Source: Anaerolineae bacterium (GTDB lineage Bacteria; Chloroflexota; Anaerolineae; Anaerolineales; Anaerolineaceae). Taken from it: a stretch of DNA of 64,000 nt. The position numbers and the translations under genes are program-made. The stretch lies in the NCBI GenBank assembly GCA_013178185.1, contig JABLXC010000018.1, positions 1 through 64,000 of the forward strand, given 5' to 3'. Shown piece by piece: positions 15,246-23,950 of this stretch; position 1 is the first letter of the stretch; the number at the start of each line of letters is the position of its first letter. The notes under the pieces are model-generated. The model saw nothing but the letters and a program-made list of their open reading frames with translations. It made no database searches and was not told where the DNA came from.

Positions 15246-17759
15246 TCAAGCTATCTGGTTTGAATCTGTCATATCTGATGAGAGCAAATAATTGAGCGCG
15301 AGATAAGCTCTTTCTTGAAGAATCTCTTCGCTTGCCGTTTGAAGCGTTTTGAGTAATTCTTGAATTACTTCGCGGTTTGGGAAACCTTTTAAGTAATCTG
15401 CGGCGGCAATTTTCTCTTCGGATGAACCGGCGTTGAGTGCGAAGAGTAACATATCAATGGCAGGGTCACCGGCTGGGATGCCAAGGCCATGACGACTGGC
15501 AAAAGAAATAAGCCATGAGGATTCTGCCGGAGGAGTGTATGGCGGAGGTGCGAAAAGAGATAAATTATTAAGACCCTCAGCCCCTTGTAAAGCCGCGTTC
15601 TTTACGACCCATTGTCCATCTTCTATAGCAATTTTTTCTAATAATTCAATAGCCCATTCTTCTTTTATTCTGGATAATCCGGCGACTGCGGCGCGTCTTG
15701 TAAGAATATCTTGCGAGGAAAGTGCACTGACCAGAATCTCAGGGCCTTCTGGCGGTTGTAGTGCAAACGATTCAGCCACAATTATCCTTTGATTCTCATC
15801 ACCCTGCTGTAATATATCGTGTTTTATCTGCATGATTTGAGGGCACTTGCTTGATGACAAGGCCAAGCAGACAGTTTCACGTATCCTGCTATCGGGATCA
15901 CTGATTAGTCTGGCGATATCATTCGTTGAACGGATTTCTCCTAATGCGCCCAAACCCAAGACGCTCAAGAAGCGCACCTCACGTTTTTTAGAGTTCAATA
16001 ATTGATGGAATAGAGCAGGTATCGATGGGTCATTTGACAAAACGAGCATTGCCAGTAAGCGAATCTTAACTGGCATGAAAACGCGATCATCGTGCATCAA
16101 GGTTAATATTTTTTTTAAGTACTCTCCATGCCATTTCAAACCAGGCGGTGAATATTTCAGGGCGCGCCCGGCTTGAAGTAGCTTGCGATATATGGGGTCA
16201 TCCTTTTCTTGAAGGGCCGCATCAATCCAGTGGCTAGTGTTGCGCTTAGATGTCCAAAATTGTAAAGCGGTGAGTTCTATGGTACAAAAACTTTGTGTGC
16301 TAGAAAAGTAGCCGTCATTCCCAAGAATATGACTTGCCAGGTAACCTGCAACGAGCGGGTTGGAAAACCGAATAAGTCCGGTTCTGTGTTCTATGAGTAA
16401 ACCTCGTTCCAACAAAGAATTGATTGCTCGCTGGCTGGAGGTTATTTTCTTTGTTCTCTTGTTGGGAGACTTTTGAGTCTGGAGATTGTTTTCTGTATTT
16501 CCTGCTGGAAGATTCTTGGGGTGAAATTTTGCGAAAAAATTCTCCACCTCATCGTATGTCTGGCTGTTTACTCCTTTCATGTAAGTTTCAAAGGCCAGAC
16601 TTTCCAGCGCCAGTCGTGGCGTGAAAGGGTGAGATGCCCAGTGAATGTAAGAATCCAGAGCCTGGTGAATGCCGAACCCCCCAAGCTCCCCGTTGAAAGC
16701 CCCCCAAACGAGGAGGGTCCACTCGAGCGGCGAGAATATTTTGTTTTCAGCTTCCAGCCAGCCAGTTAACAATTCTCCATAATTTGTTAAAGCCTTTGCC
16801 CCGTCGTTGATTTTAGCTTTGATTTCTCTTTCCCAAGCATTTTTCCACTTATACAAGAAATCTTGACGGTCTTTTGTGCTCCAGGCTGCCATGGCAACCG
16901 GGTATAGGCCAAGACCTAAAAGACCATCCAGATAATCTGGCGAAGCAGCAACTACAATTTGTAAGGAGGGGTATTTTGTGAGGATTTCCTTAAGAAAAAT
17001 TCTGTACAGGCCAGTTTGTTGGACGGGTAGTTCATCGAAGCCATCCAAAAGCAAAATAGCCTCTCCTTTTTCGATAGTATTTTTTAGAAAGGGGCCGAGT
17101 CGCTTTCTGGAGAAAATTGATACTTCCGATTCCAATGCATCGATTAAGATGCCCAGGGGGTCGCCGGTTTCGTCCTGTCGGGAAAAGTCTAGATCGAGAA
17201 CGTGTAGAAAGATTGGGAGGGTGCGATTGAGTAATTTGTCAGCGGCAACCTCGGTTTGCCCCCTGGCAATTTCCGTTGCCAGGTTTGCAAGCGCTATGGT
17301 TTTTCCTGAACCTGGGCAACCAATTAGCACAAGATTTGCGCCTTTGCTTAAGGCCTGGGAGAGGGAAATGGTTGTTCCCCCAAAGTTAGCGGTCAGTTCC
17401 GGAAAATCCGGTGTGTATGGGAGAATTTGATCGATAACAGGAATAGCATGTGGAATACCCTTTGGATCGCCTGGAATTCGCGGGAGGACGAGGCGAGGAG
17501 GAATAAGAATGTCATCCAGCGAAAATAAACATTTTGCTAAATGCTCAGTCTGGGCACGCCGAAGCGCTGCTAATTTGATAGGATACGCGATGTCAGCGGC
17601 TCTTCTTTTTTGCACATAGGCGAATATTTTTTGGAAATAATTTTTAAAACCAGGAAACTGCGATTTTAACTTGCCAATTAACCACCATAAGACTGTGGCT
17701 GCTGCCATGCCTATCCAAAAAGATAAAGGGTCGAGAGAAAAATTCGTCAAGTCTGGCAT
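15246..17759 (-). CDS. membrane-anchored NACHT-like NTPase with HEAT-type repeats
   Basis: An 837-residue STAND-type NTPase. A single hydrophobic segment (about 13-29) anchors the N-terminus. The NTPase core has Walker A GCPGSGKT at 147-154 and Walker B ILLLDGFDELP at 235-245, the LDGxDE form typical of NACHT proteins. After a helical region (about 300-480) the C-terminal half (about 540-830) shows alpha-helical repeats with HEAT-like units such as EVRFLSVLGLGALGE and DSRIRETVCLALSSS. There is no N-terminal effector domain other than the membrane helix. It starts 2 nt after the CdsZ-like gene. A GTG 30 nt upstream is possible, but ATG 17759 fits better. Role unknown: signalling scaffold or, less supported, an immune sensor. 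Confidence 0.85.
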   Translation of the reverse strand: MPDLTNFSLDPLSFWIGMAAATVLWWLIGKLKSQFPGFKNYFQKIFAYVQKRRAADIAYPIKLAALRRAQTEHLAKCLFSLDDILIPPRLVLPRIPGDPKGIPHAIPVIDQILPYTPDFPELTANFGGTTISLSQALSKGANLVLIGCPGSGKTIALANLATEIARGQTEVAADKLLNRTLPIFLHVLDLDFSRQDETGDPLGILIDALESEVSIFSRKRLGPFLKNTIEKGEAILLLDGFDELPVQQTGLYRIFLKEILTKYPSLQIVVAASPDYLDGLLGLGLYPVAMAAWSTKDRQDFLYKWKNAWEREIKAKINDGAKALTNYGELLTGWLEAENKIFSPLEWTLLVWGAFNGELGGFGIHQALDSYIHWASHPFTPRLALESLAFETYMKGVNSQTYDEVENFFAKFHPKNLPAGNTENNLQTQKSPNKRTKKITSSQRAINSLLERGLLIEHRTGLIRFSNPLVAGYLASHILGNDGYFSSTQSFCTIELTALQFWTSKRNTSHWIDAALQEKDDPIYRKLLQAGRALKYSPPGLKWHGEYLKKILTLMHDDRVFMPVKIRLLAMLVLSNDPSIPALFHQLLNSKKREVRFLSVLGLGALGEIRSTNDIARLISDPDSRIRETVCLALSSSKCPQIMQIKHDILQQGDENQRIIVAESFALQPPEGPEILVSALSSQDILTRRAAVAGLSRIKEEWAIELLEKIAIEDGQWVVKNAALQGAEGLNNLSLFAPPPYTPPAESSWLISFASRHGLGIPAGDPAIDMLLFALNAGSSEEKIAAADYLKGFPNREVIQELLKTLQTASEEILQERAYLALNYLLSSDMTDSNQIA

Positions 17760-17761
17760 GG

Positions 17762-18463
17762 TTATCCAGAAAATAAAATTCTCCCGCACGATGAGCAGAA
17801 CAACATTTCTTTGGGGGAGCTTGCAGATTGAATTTCAGCAGGGCGTAAACTTGCTCCACATGCAGCGCATGAAGTTTCTTGAATAATTGCGACGGCTAAA
17901 CCGCGTTTTGTCTGTCGCAAGCTTTTGTAGACTGCCAGGTTGTTAGCGTCAATAGAGCGAAGGGTGGCTTCTCGCTCTAAACTTAATCTCGTTAGTTTTT
18001 GTTCGAGACTGTCTTTTTCGCCTTTTAGTTCTGCGTTCTGACCGATGATCTCTGCTTGTGTTTTTGAATATTCAGTAGATGCTTCTTTTTCTTCTTGTTC
18101 GCAGGTTTCTAACTGAATCATTTTTTCGAGCTGCGCATCTTCTAAGGACAAGATGCGCTTTTTTAATAATGCAATTTCATTCTCAAGATCCTGTAGTTCT
18201 TTGGGGTTCCTAATTTTTCCGCTATAAAGACTCGATTCACTTTGTTCTTTCTTTAGCGTGATAGATTTCACCTCATCTTCAATGGCGCGAAGTTCCTGCC
18301 TGGATAATAATGTTTTTTCCTTGGCCTCAGATATTTTTCTTTCTGCATCCAGTAATTTTTCGTCGTTTTGCAGAACTGTATCAATTTCTTTCAACCGCTG
18401 GTTAATGCGGTCGATCTCCTGATCGATCTTTTGAAGTTGATACAAGTGGGCAGATTGATTCAT
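17762..18463 (-). CDS. coiled-coil protein with C4 zinc ribbon (CdsZ/DUF164 type)
   Basis: A 233-residue protein of two parts. A long charged coiled coil (about 1-175) follows the QLQKIDQEIDRINQRLKEID pattern and includes the hinge KIRNPKELQDLENEI, which is diagnostic for the family. A C-terminal four-cysteine zinc ribbon (CAACGASL and CSSCGRIL) ends the protein. Homologues are widespread and linked to nucleic-acid or envelope processes without a settled role. The open frame continues upstream to 18685, but homology starts at MNQSAHLYQL. ATG 18463 lies 7 nt after a TATAAT with a spaced -35 box, suggesting a leaderless mRNA. It is co-transcribed with the NACHT gene. Confidence 0.88.
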   Translation of the reverse strand: MNQSAHLYQLQKIDQEIDRINQRLKEIDTVLQNDEKLLDAERKISEAKEKTLLSRQELRAIEDEVKSITLKKEQSESSLYSGKIRNPKELQDLENEIALLKKRILSLEDAQLEKMIQLETCEQEEKEASTEYSKTQAEIIGQNAELKGEKDSLEQKLTRLSLEREATLRSIDANNLAVYKSLRQTKRGLAVAIIQETSCAACGASLRPAEIQSASSPKEMLFCSSCGRILFSG

Positions 18464-18470
18464 AGAAGTC

Positions 18471-18499
18471 ATTATAGAAGCGGAATGAAGATTCGACAA
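18471..18499 (-). promoter_or_regulatory. promoter for the CdsZ-like/NACHT operon
   Basis: On the minus strand TTGTCG (18494-18499) is followed by a 17-nt spacer and a perfect TATAAT (18471-18476). The start ATG at 18463 begins 7 nt later, so transcription should start at the initiation codon. There is no Shine-Dalgarno sequence. This is the best-formed promoter in the window. Confidence 0.65.
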
Positions 18500-18620
18500 G
18501 TGTTTCTTGTTTGGCATCCATTCTACTTGGAGAGGATGTGTGTTTTTAGAACAATTAATCGCCAGCGGCCGTAAGTTGCTTGGGCGTCTAAACTCATGTA
18601 TACTTTTTGCAGGATCCCCT

Positions 18621-20150
18621 ATGAAAAAAAACTTCATCTTTACGCTTTTACTACTTTTCCTGATTGCAACCAATATTCCATACATTTTTGGTTTGATCTC
18701 AGGTGGTGATGGGGTAATTTTTGGGGGGCTGATTCAAAACCCGATCGATGGGAATACCTATCTGGCGAAAATGTACCAGGGCTACGAGGGAGACTGGAAG
18801 TTCCACTTGCCATATTCGATTGAGAGGGGAGAAGGCGCTTACCTGTTCTTGTTTTATTTGTTTCTTGGGCATTTGAGTCGTTGGCTTGGATTCCCCCAGG
18901 TTGTTGTATTTCATATAGCACGTATCGTCTCTTCTGTAGCGCTTTTTTTGTCGGTTTTTCTTTTTATCGAAAGACTTCTCCCCCCGGAAAATTCCCTTAG
19001 AAGATTAGCACTGGTTTTGTGCCTGTTTGGGTCTGGGTTGGGATGGTTGGCGTTCTTTTTTAACTTATTTACTGCCGATATTTGGGTGGCAGAAGCATTC
19101 CCATTTCTGGCAGCCTATACAAACCCCCATTTTCCTTTGGGATTGGCGCTCATCTTGTTCCTGCTTGTCTATTCTTACCGGGTGGATAGTTTTAGAAGCT
19201 TTCTGTTGGCAGCTGTTTTAGGGTTATCCTTGGCAATTGTCCTGCCATTTGGCGTTGTTGTTCTTGCAGGCATCTTCCTGATTGAAAACATATGGCGGTA
19301 TTTATCCGAAAGACGGGTCGTGATTTGGCCTTTTCTTACGTTGATTGGAGGTGGTGTGTATCTGCTTTATCAATATTTTGCCATCCTCCAGGATCCGGTG
19401 CTGGCTGCATGGAATCTCCAAAATATGACCCTCTCTCCACCATTGTGGGATGTGATTTTGTCGTTATCACCCGCTTTTTTTCTGGCGATCATCGGGTACC
19501 GAAAGGCTATTCGTTCTCTCCCGGCTTTCTCCGTTCGTATGTTGTATGGATGGGCGCTTTTTGGTTTGTTGTTAATCTATTTCCCGTTTAATTTGCAACG
19601 TAGATTTATGCTGGGTCTGTTTATTCCGTTTTCACTTTTAGCTGCATTGGGACTTATCAATATTTCCAAAAAGGTGGGGAACCGTGCCAGGTATGTATAC
19701 TCAATTACGGTTGTAGTTTCTGTCCTCACTAATGGCCTCGTTCTATCAGCGGGCTTTTTTGGTATTTTGGCCAGGGATGCAAAGATTTATTATTCTCAAT
19801 CGGAACGTGAAGCCTTTAACTGGATTGTTAAAAATACCCCTGAAGATAGCGTTATTCTCGCTTCAGTTGAAATGGGTTTGCTAATTCCTGCTCACACAGG
19901 ACGGAGAGTCCTATACGGGCATCCTTTTGAAACCATCCATGCAGAAAAGAGAGTGGAAAGCGTAAAGAATTTTTTTCAGGGAACGCTGGATCAAGAGGAG
20001 ATCAACCAGTTGGTGCGCAATAATGGGGTTGATTATATCTTGTGGACTGCAAGGGAGGGCGATACAGTTGACTTGAAAGATCGCCTTAGTTTTGCGGTTG
20101 TTTTCGACAATATTGAGACCAGAATTTATGACGTCAACTTACCGAAATAG
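18621..20150 (+). CDS. polytopic membrane protein, GT-C glycosyltransferase-like (family A, copy 1)
   Basis: A 509-residue protein with about 10-12 hydrophobic segments and a soluble C-terminal part (about 400-509). The N-terminal block PYIFG...DGNTYLAKM..G..GDWKF..PY is shared with the gene at 22322, so the two are paralogues. The layout resembles lipid-linked-sugar (GT-C/ArnT-like) transferases, but the usual Asp-Asp or Asp-Glu motif is not certain, so the enzyme call is tentative. An upstream open stretch to 18507 is ignored because the hydrophobic N-terminus begins at ATG 18621, preceded by AGGAT. It overlaps the next gene by 23 nt and heads a four-gene run. Confidence 0.75.
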   Translation: MKKNFIFTLLLLFLIATNIPYIFGLISGGDGVIFGGLIQNPIDGNTYLAKMYQGYEGDWKFHLPYSIERGEGAYLFLFYLFLGHLSRWLGFPQVVVFHIARIVSSVALFLSVFLFIERLLPPENSLRRLALVLCLFGSGLGWLAFFFNLFTADIWVAEAFPFLAAYTNPHFPLGLALILFLLVYSYRVDSFRSFLLAAVLGLSLAIVLPFGVVVLAGIFLIENIWRYLSERRVVIWPFLTLIGGGVYLLYQYFAILQDPVLAAWNLQNMTLSPPLWDVILSLSPAFFLAIIGYRKAIRSLPAFSVRMLYGWALFGLLLIYFPFNLQRRFMLGLFIPFSLLAALGLINISKKVGNRARYVYSITVVVSVLTNGLVLSAGFFGILARDAKIYYSQSEREAFNWIVKNTPEDSVILASVEMGLLIPAHTGRRVLYGHPFETIHAEKRVESVKNFFQGTLDQEEINQLVRNNGVDYILWTAREGDTVDLKDRLSFAVVFDNIETRIYDVNLPK

Positions 20151-22329
20151 TTTGCTGACTCTTTTGAGGCGGGTAATTTTTTTGGGTATTCTCGCGGTGC
20201 CTCTCATGGTATTTGCGCCTCGCTGGGGATTTTTTGCTTTTCCACCAGGGTCACCATATTCCGATTTATTGATTACCCACTTTCCGAATCTTGTTTACTT
20301 GAAATCTACGCTGCTGATACATCACGAGATCCCTTTATGGTGTTCTTCGATATTGTCCGGTTATCCATTTGCGGCAAACCCGCTTTCTGGGATCTGGTAT
20401 TTGCCCAATTGGTTGATGTTGATCACGCCACAGCCATGGGGTTTTAATCTTTTGGTAACGATCCATATTCTTTGGGGCGCTATTGGCCTGTACAATTTCT
20501 TGCGACTTATGGGTGTGAACTGCCTGGCATCAATGAGTGGCGCCTTGTCATTTGCTTTAATGCCAAAGCTTTGGGCGCATTATGGCGCCGGACATGTCTC
20601 TTTGATTTTTGCAGTTTCGTGGACGCCCTGGCTTCTCTTCTTGGAAAAGAAATGGAAACTCTTTCAAACATCCAGGGGGCGATTCGCGCCCGGGATTGTA
20701 TGGGGATTGACGATCCTGGCGGATGTCCGATGGGCTTTTTACAGTGGTTTGCTCTGGACAGGCTACAGCCTGCATTCTTCGATTTATGAAGATAATCAAT
20801 CCCTGCGTAAAAGTTCCGGCGAGGGAATTTGTCGCGCGATTTCTTCTGCGATTTTGGGATGGGCAAGGGTTTTCGCTGCGCAGGTATGTGTGGGTTTGCT
20901 GATCGCATCCCCATTGTTGTTGCCTCTATTTGAATATATGAAATTATCGACCCGAAATTCTCTGGCTTGGAGCGATACTTTTATCCTGTCCCTTCCCCCC
21001 GCTCATCTGGCGGGATTGGCGATCCCCGATTTTGCCGGTTACTTTGAATGGATTGTCTATCCGGGTGTTGTCTCTTTTTTTGCACTTGTCCTGAGTCTTG
21101 GAAACGGCCCTCTACGGCGCAGGGTTCGCTTATGGTTATTCGTCATTATCATCACGCTGGTCGTGGCGCTGGGCGAAAATGCAAGATTCCTCACTTCGTT
21201 TTTAAAATTTATCCCTGGCTGGCAATTCCTGAGAGTGCCGCCAAGGGCTCTGTTTCTTGCCGGGATCGCCTTTTCTATCCTTATCAGCGTGATGACTCAC
21301 TATTATAGCGAACAAGACTTCGCGCATTATTCGGCCTTGTGGGGTGAACGTTTTGTCTTTGCGATAGCTGCTATGCTTGTTATGTTTGCTGGCGGTTTGC
21401 TGTGGGTCACCGGGCAAGTTCACGTAGCATTTTTGTGGAGCGCTATTTTATCTCTCGTTTTCTTAACCTTATTCTTGTTACGCCGTCAGGAAAGAATTCC
21501 TCCAGTTTTTTGGTCCATCGCGATGATCGTAATCGTTGTAATTGATCTTGGGACGGTGGTTTTCACGCTGGTAAGATTCAAGCCCGCCGATGATTTGTTC
21601 TCCGATAATATTAGAGCAGCTCGTTATATCCAGGCGCAAAACGGTACGCATCGAACCTACTCGCCTTCCTATAGTATCCCGCAGCATATTGCGGCGCTTT
21701 ATGGATTGGAACTAGCTGACGGAATAGATCCGTTGCAGTTGCGCGATTACGCCGATTTTTTTCCGACGGCTTCTGGAGTGCCTCAGGCAGGTTACAGCGT
21801 TACTTTACCTCCCTATTCAACTGGTGATCCCGAAATTGATAACCGGGGGTATTTGCCGGATGCCAAAAAATTGGGTTTGCTCAACGTTCGGTTTGTTGTC
21901 TCCAGTTATGACATTTTGGCAAATGGACTTCTGCTGCGGGCACGATTTGGCGCAACGCGTGTATATGAGAATCTATTTGTTTTGCCAAGGGCGTGGTTGA
22001 GAGATGTTGGCGAACAAGGCGAATATGATTTTGGCGACGTTGAGATTAGCAGGCGGAGCGCTAATCGAATCGAAATTTCGGTTAACGGCCCTGGCACATT
22101 GATCCTTTCCGAAGTCTACTATCCTGGTTGGATCGCGTTCATAGATGGTGACCGTACTGATATTCAAAAAACAGGCGGATTATTCCGATCTGTTGTCGTT
22201 CCTGAAGGCAGGCATATTGTAAGGTTTGTCTTTAGGCCAATCAGTGTTTTTATTGGAATGGGATTGTCTGTTTTAACCTGGATGATCATCCTTATCGTGT
22301 GTTTTAAGAATCAAAGCGCCTATGTGTAG
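20128..22329 (+). CDS. YfhO-type polytopic membrane protein (family B, copy 1)
   Basis: A 733-residue protein with about 11-12 hydrophobic segments followed by a C-terminal beta-rich domain containing YYPGWIAFIDGD, the YYPGWxxxxDG signature of the YfhO family. YfhO in Bacillus glycosylates lipoteichoic acid, and related GT-C proteins take sugars from lipid carriers. The first loop (WGFFAFPPGSPYSDLL and WCSSILSGYPFAANPLSG) carries the expected acidic and Pro-rich positions. ATG 20128 is used; an earlier in-frame codon lies deeper in the upstream gene. It is paired with family A copy 1, and its paralogue begins at 23947. Confidence 0.82.
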   Translation: MTSTYRNSLLTLLRRVIFLGILAVPLMVFAPRWGFFAFPPGSPYSDLLITHFPNLVYLKSTLLIHHEIPLWCSSILSGYPFAANPLSGIWYLPNWLMLITPQPWGFNLLVTIHILWGAIGLYNFLRLMGVNCLASMSGALSFALMPKLWAHYGAGHVSLIFAVSWTPWLLFLEKKWKLFQTSRGRFAPGIVWGLTILADVRWAFYSGLLWTGYSLHSSIYEDNQSLRKSSGEGICRAISSAILGWARVFAAQVCVGLLIASPLLLPLFEYMKLSTRNSLAWSDTFILSLPPAHLAGLAIPDFAGYFEWIVYPGVVSFFALVLSLGNGPLRRRVRLWLFVIIITLVVALGENARFLTSFLKFIPGWQFLRVPPRALFLAGIAFSILISVMTHYYSEQDFAHYSALWGERFVFAIAAMLVMFAGGLLWVTGQVHVAFLWSAILSLVFLTLFLLRRQERIPPVFWSIAMIVIVVIDLGTVVFTLVRFKPADDLFSDNIRAARYIQAQNGTHRTYSPSYSIPQHIAALYGLELADGIDPLQLRDYADFFPTASGVPQAGYSVTLPPYSTGDPEIDNRGYLPDAKKLGLLNVRFVVSSYDILANGLLLRARFGATRVYENLFVLPRAWLRDVGEQGEYDFGDVEISRRSANRIEISVNGPGTLILSEVYYPGWIAFIDGDRTDIQKTGGLFRSVVVPEGRHIVRFVFRPISVFIGMGLSVLTWMIILIVCFKNQSAYV

Positions 22330-23950
22330 ATACTTGCGAGAGCACCAGTCTGTAATGCTATTAGGGCTTTTGCTTTTGACCCTTACAACTGTTCCTTATC
22401 TGTTCGGTTACTTTGCGCAAGGAGATATTTGGCGTTTTACAGGTTTTGTTTTTGGCGTCGAGGATGGGAATTCTTATATTGCGAAAATGCTGCGAGGGGC
22501 GAATGGAGATTGGCTTTTTCGAACTCCTTATACTTCAACACCGCAAAGCGGTTTTTTGGTTTTCCTCCCTTATTTGTTAATTGGAAAATTAACCGCGCCG
22601 CCAGGTCAACACGAACAGTTGGTAGGTCTTTATCAACTTTTCCGCTGGTTTGCTGGTATGGCGATGGTTCTTGCGACCTATGATTTTATTTCGATGTTTA
22701 TCCGCCGTCACCTGACGGGTCTTTTTGCAACGGCGTTGATTGTCGCAGGCGGGGGATTGGGATGGTTATCTCTTACCGGATTAGGATTTTTAAAGACGGG
22801 CAGGATGCCCCTGGAATTTTATTCACCGGAAACCTTTGGCTTTCTATCCTTTTATGGGCTTCCGCATCTCGCATTGAGCCGATCTTTGATGCTCTGGGGG
22901 TTTATCTTCTTTTTCAAGTGTAAGAAAAATCCAGGACTATGGGGGGGAATTATGTGGCTCCTCCTGTCTTTTGTTCAGCCTCTGACGGTGTTGACCGGAT
23001 GGTTTTTGCTGGCAATTTATTGCATCCTTCTTTTCTTTGTTGCCGATCGAGGAGGGCGACGTTCTTTATTTTTATTTCCGCCTCAACTCTATGCTGAAAT
23101 CAAGCAAATTCTTGTCATGGTAGTAATTTCATCGCCCCTTGTTTTTTATACTTTTCTTTCTCTAAGGTTGAATCCTTTTGTAGGCCAGTGGGCTAAACAA
23201 AACCTGTTGCTCTCACCTCCAATCGCAGACTACGTTCTTTCTTTTAGTCTTTTCCTCCCTTTTTTGATTGGGGGTATTTGGAAAATCTTTAACTCGAGCT
23301 ATGGCAGTACAGGTGAAAGCAAGGAGGCTCTGATCCTGGTTTCGTGGGTTGTATCATTCCCTTTGCTGGCCTATTTTCCCTATAATGTGCAGCGCCGGCT
23401 TCCAGATGGGGTGTGGGTTGCCATTATCATTTTAACAATCCTTGGTTCGACCGGTCTACCCAAAAAGCTTCAGAGATATTTTTGGGGAATTATGTCTGTA
23501 GGGTTCATCAGCTCGGTTTTGTTGTTGGCAGGAGGTATTGTGGTAAGCTTGAGACCCGCCCCTCCCATTTTCCGGCCTTTGTTTGAGGTGAAAGCTTTTC
23601 TCTTTCTGGCGCAGAATGTAGAAGGAGATTCGGTTCTCTTATGTTCATATGAAACTGGTAACGCAGTTCCGGCCTGGGCGCCAATCAGGGTGTTGATTGG
23701 ACATGGGCCAGAAAGCGCGCAACTAGAAGAACTCAAACCATTGGTATCTGCTTTTTATTCGTCTGATTTGATGGCAGAGTTTGAAAGAAAAAACTTCTTG
23801 CGCGAGTACTATGTGGATTATGTGTTGCTGGGCGAGAATGAACATGCTTTGGGGAATTGGAGGCCAGACAATGAGGCCGGATATCGAAAGATCTACGATC
23901 AAGATAATTACCAAATTTATAAGGTTTTGAAGGACGCGGCGGCGGAATGA
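22322..23950 (+). CDS. polytopic membrane protein, GT-C glycosyltransferase-like (family A, copy 2)
   Basis: A 542-residue membrane protein paralogous to the gene at 18621. Both share PYLFG near the N-terminus, DGNSYIAKM..G..GDWLF..PY, a GGGLGWL-like loop, the YFPYNVQRR region (YFPFNLQRR in copy 1) and a soluble C-terminal part with DSVLLCSYETG and YVDYVLL. Divergence is high, so the duplication is old. It overlaps the upstream YfhO gene by 8 nt and the downstream one by 4 nt, which argues for one transcript and coupled translation. Activity not known. Confidence 0.75.
   Translation: MCRYLREHQSVMLLGLLLLTLTTVPYLFGYFAQGDIWRFTGFVFGVEDGNSYIAKMLRGANGDWLFRTPYTSTPQSGFLVFLPYLLIGKLTAPPGQHEQLVGLYQLFRWFAGMAMVLATYDFISMFIRRHLTGLFATALIVAGGGLGWLSLTGLGFLKTGRMPLEFYSPETFGFLSFYGLPHLALSRSLMLWGFIFFFKCKKNPGLWGGIMWLLLSFVQPLTVLTGWFLLAIYCILLFFVADRGGRRSLFLFPPQLYAEIKQILVMVVISSPLVFYTFLSLRLNPFVGQWAKQNLLLSPPIADYVLSFSLFLPFLIGGIWKIFNSSYGSTGESKEALILVSWVVSFPLLAYFPYNVQRRLPDGVWVAIIILTILGSTGLPKKLQRYFWGIMSVGFISSVLLLAGGIVVSLRPAPPIFRPLFEVKAFLFLAQNVEGDSVLLCSYETGNAVPAWAPIRVLIGHGPESAQLEELKPLVSAFYSSDLMAEFERKNFLREYYVDYVLLGENEHALGNWRPDNEAGYRKIYDQDNYQIYKVLKDAAAE

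Noticed and set aside
15246-18463. complete phage-defence island around the NACHT gene
   Set aside because: No other defence gene, transposase or integrase is nearby; only the NACHT fold itself hints at it.
18464-18685. long N-terminal extension of the CdsZ-like protein
   Set aside because: Family homology begins at MNQSAHLYQL, and a promoter overlaps the extension.
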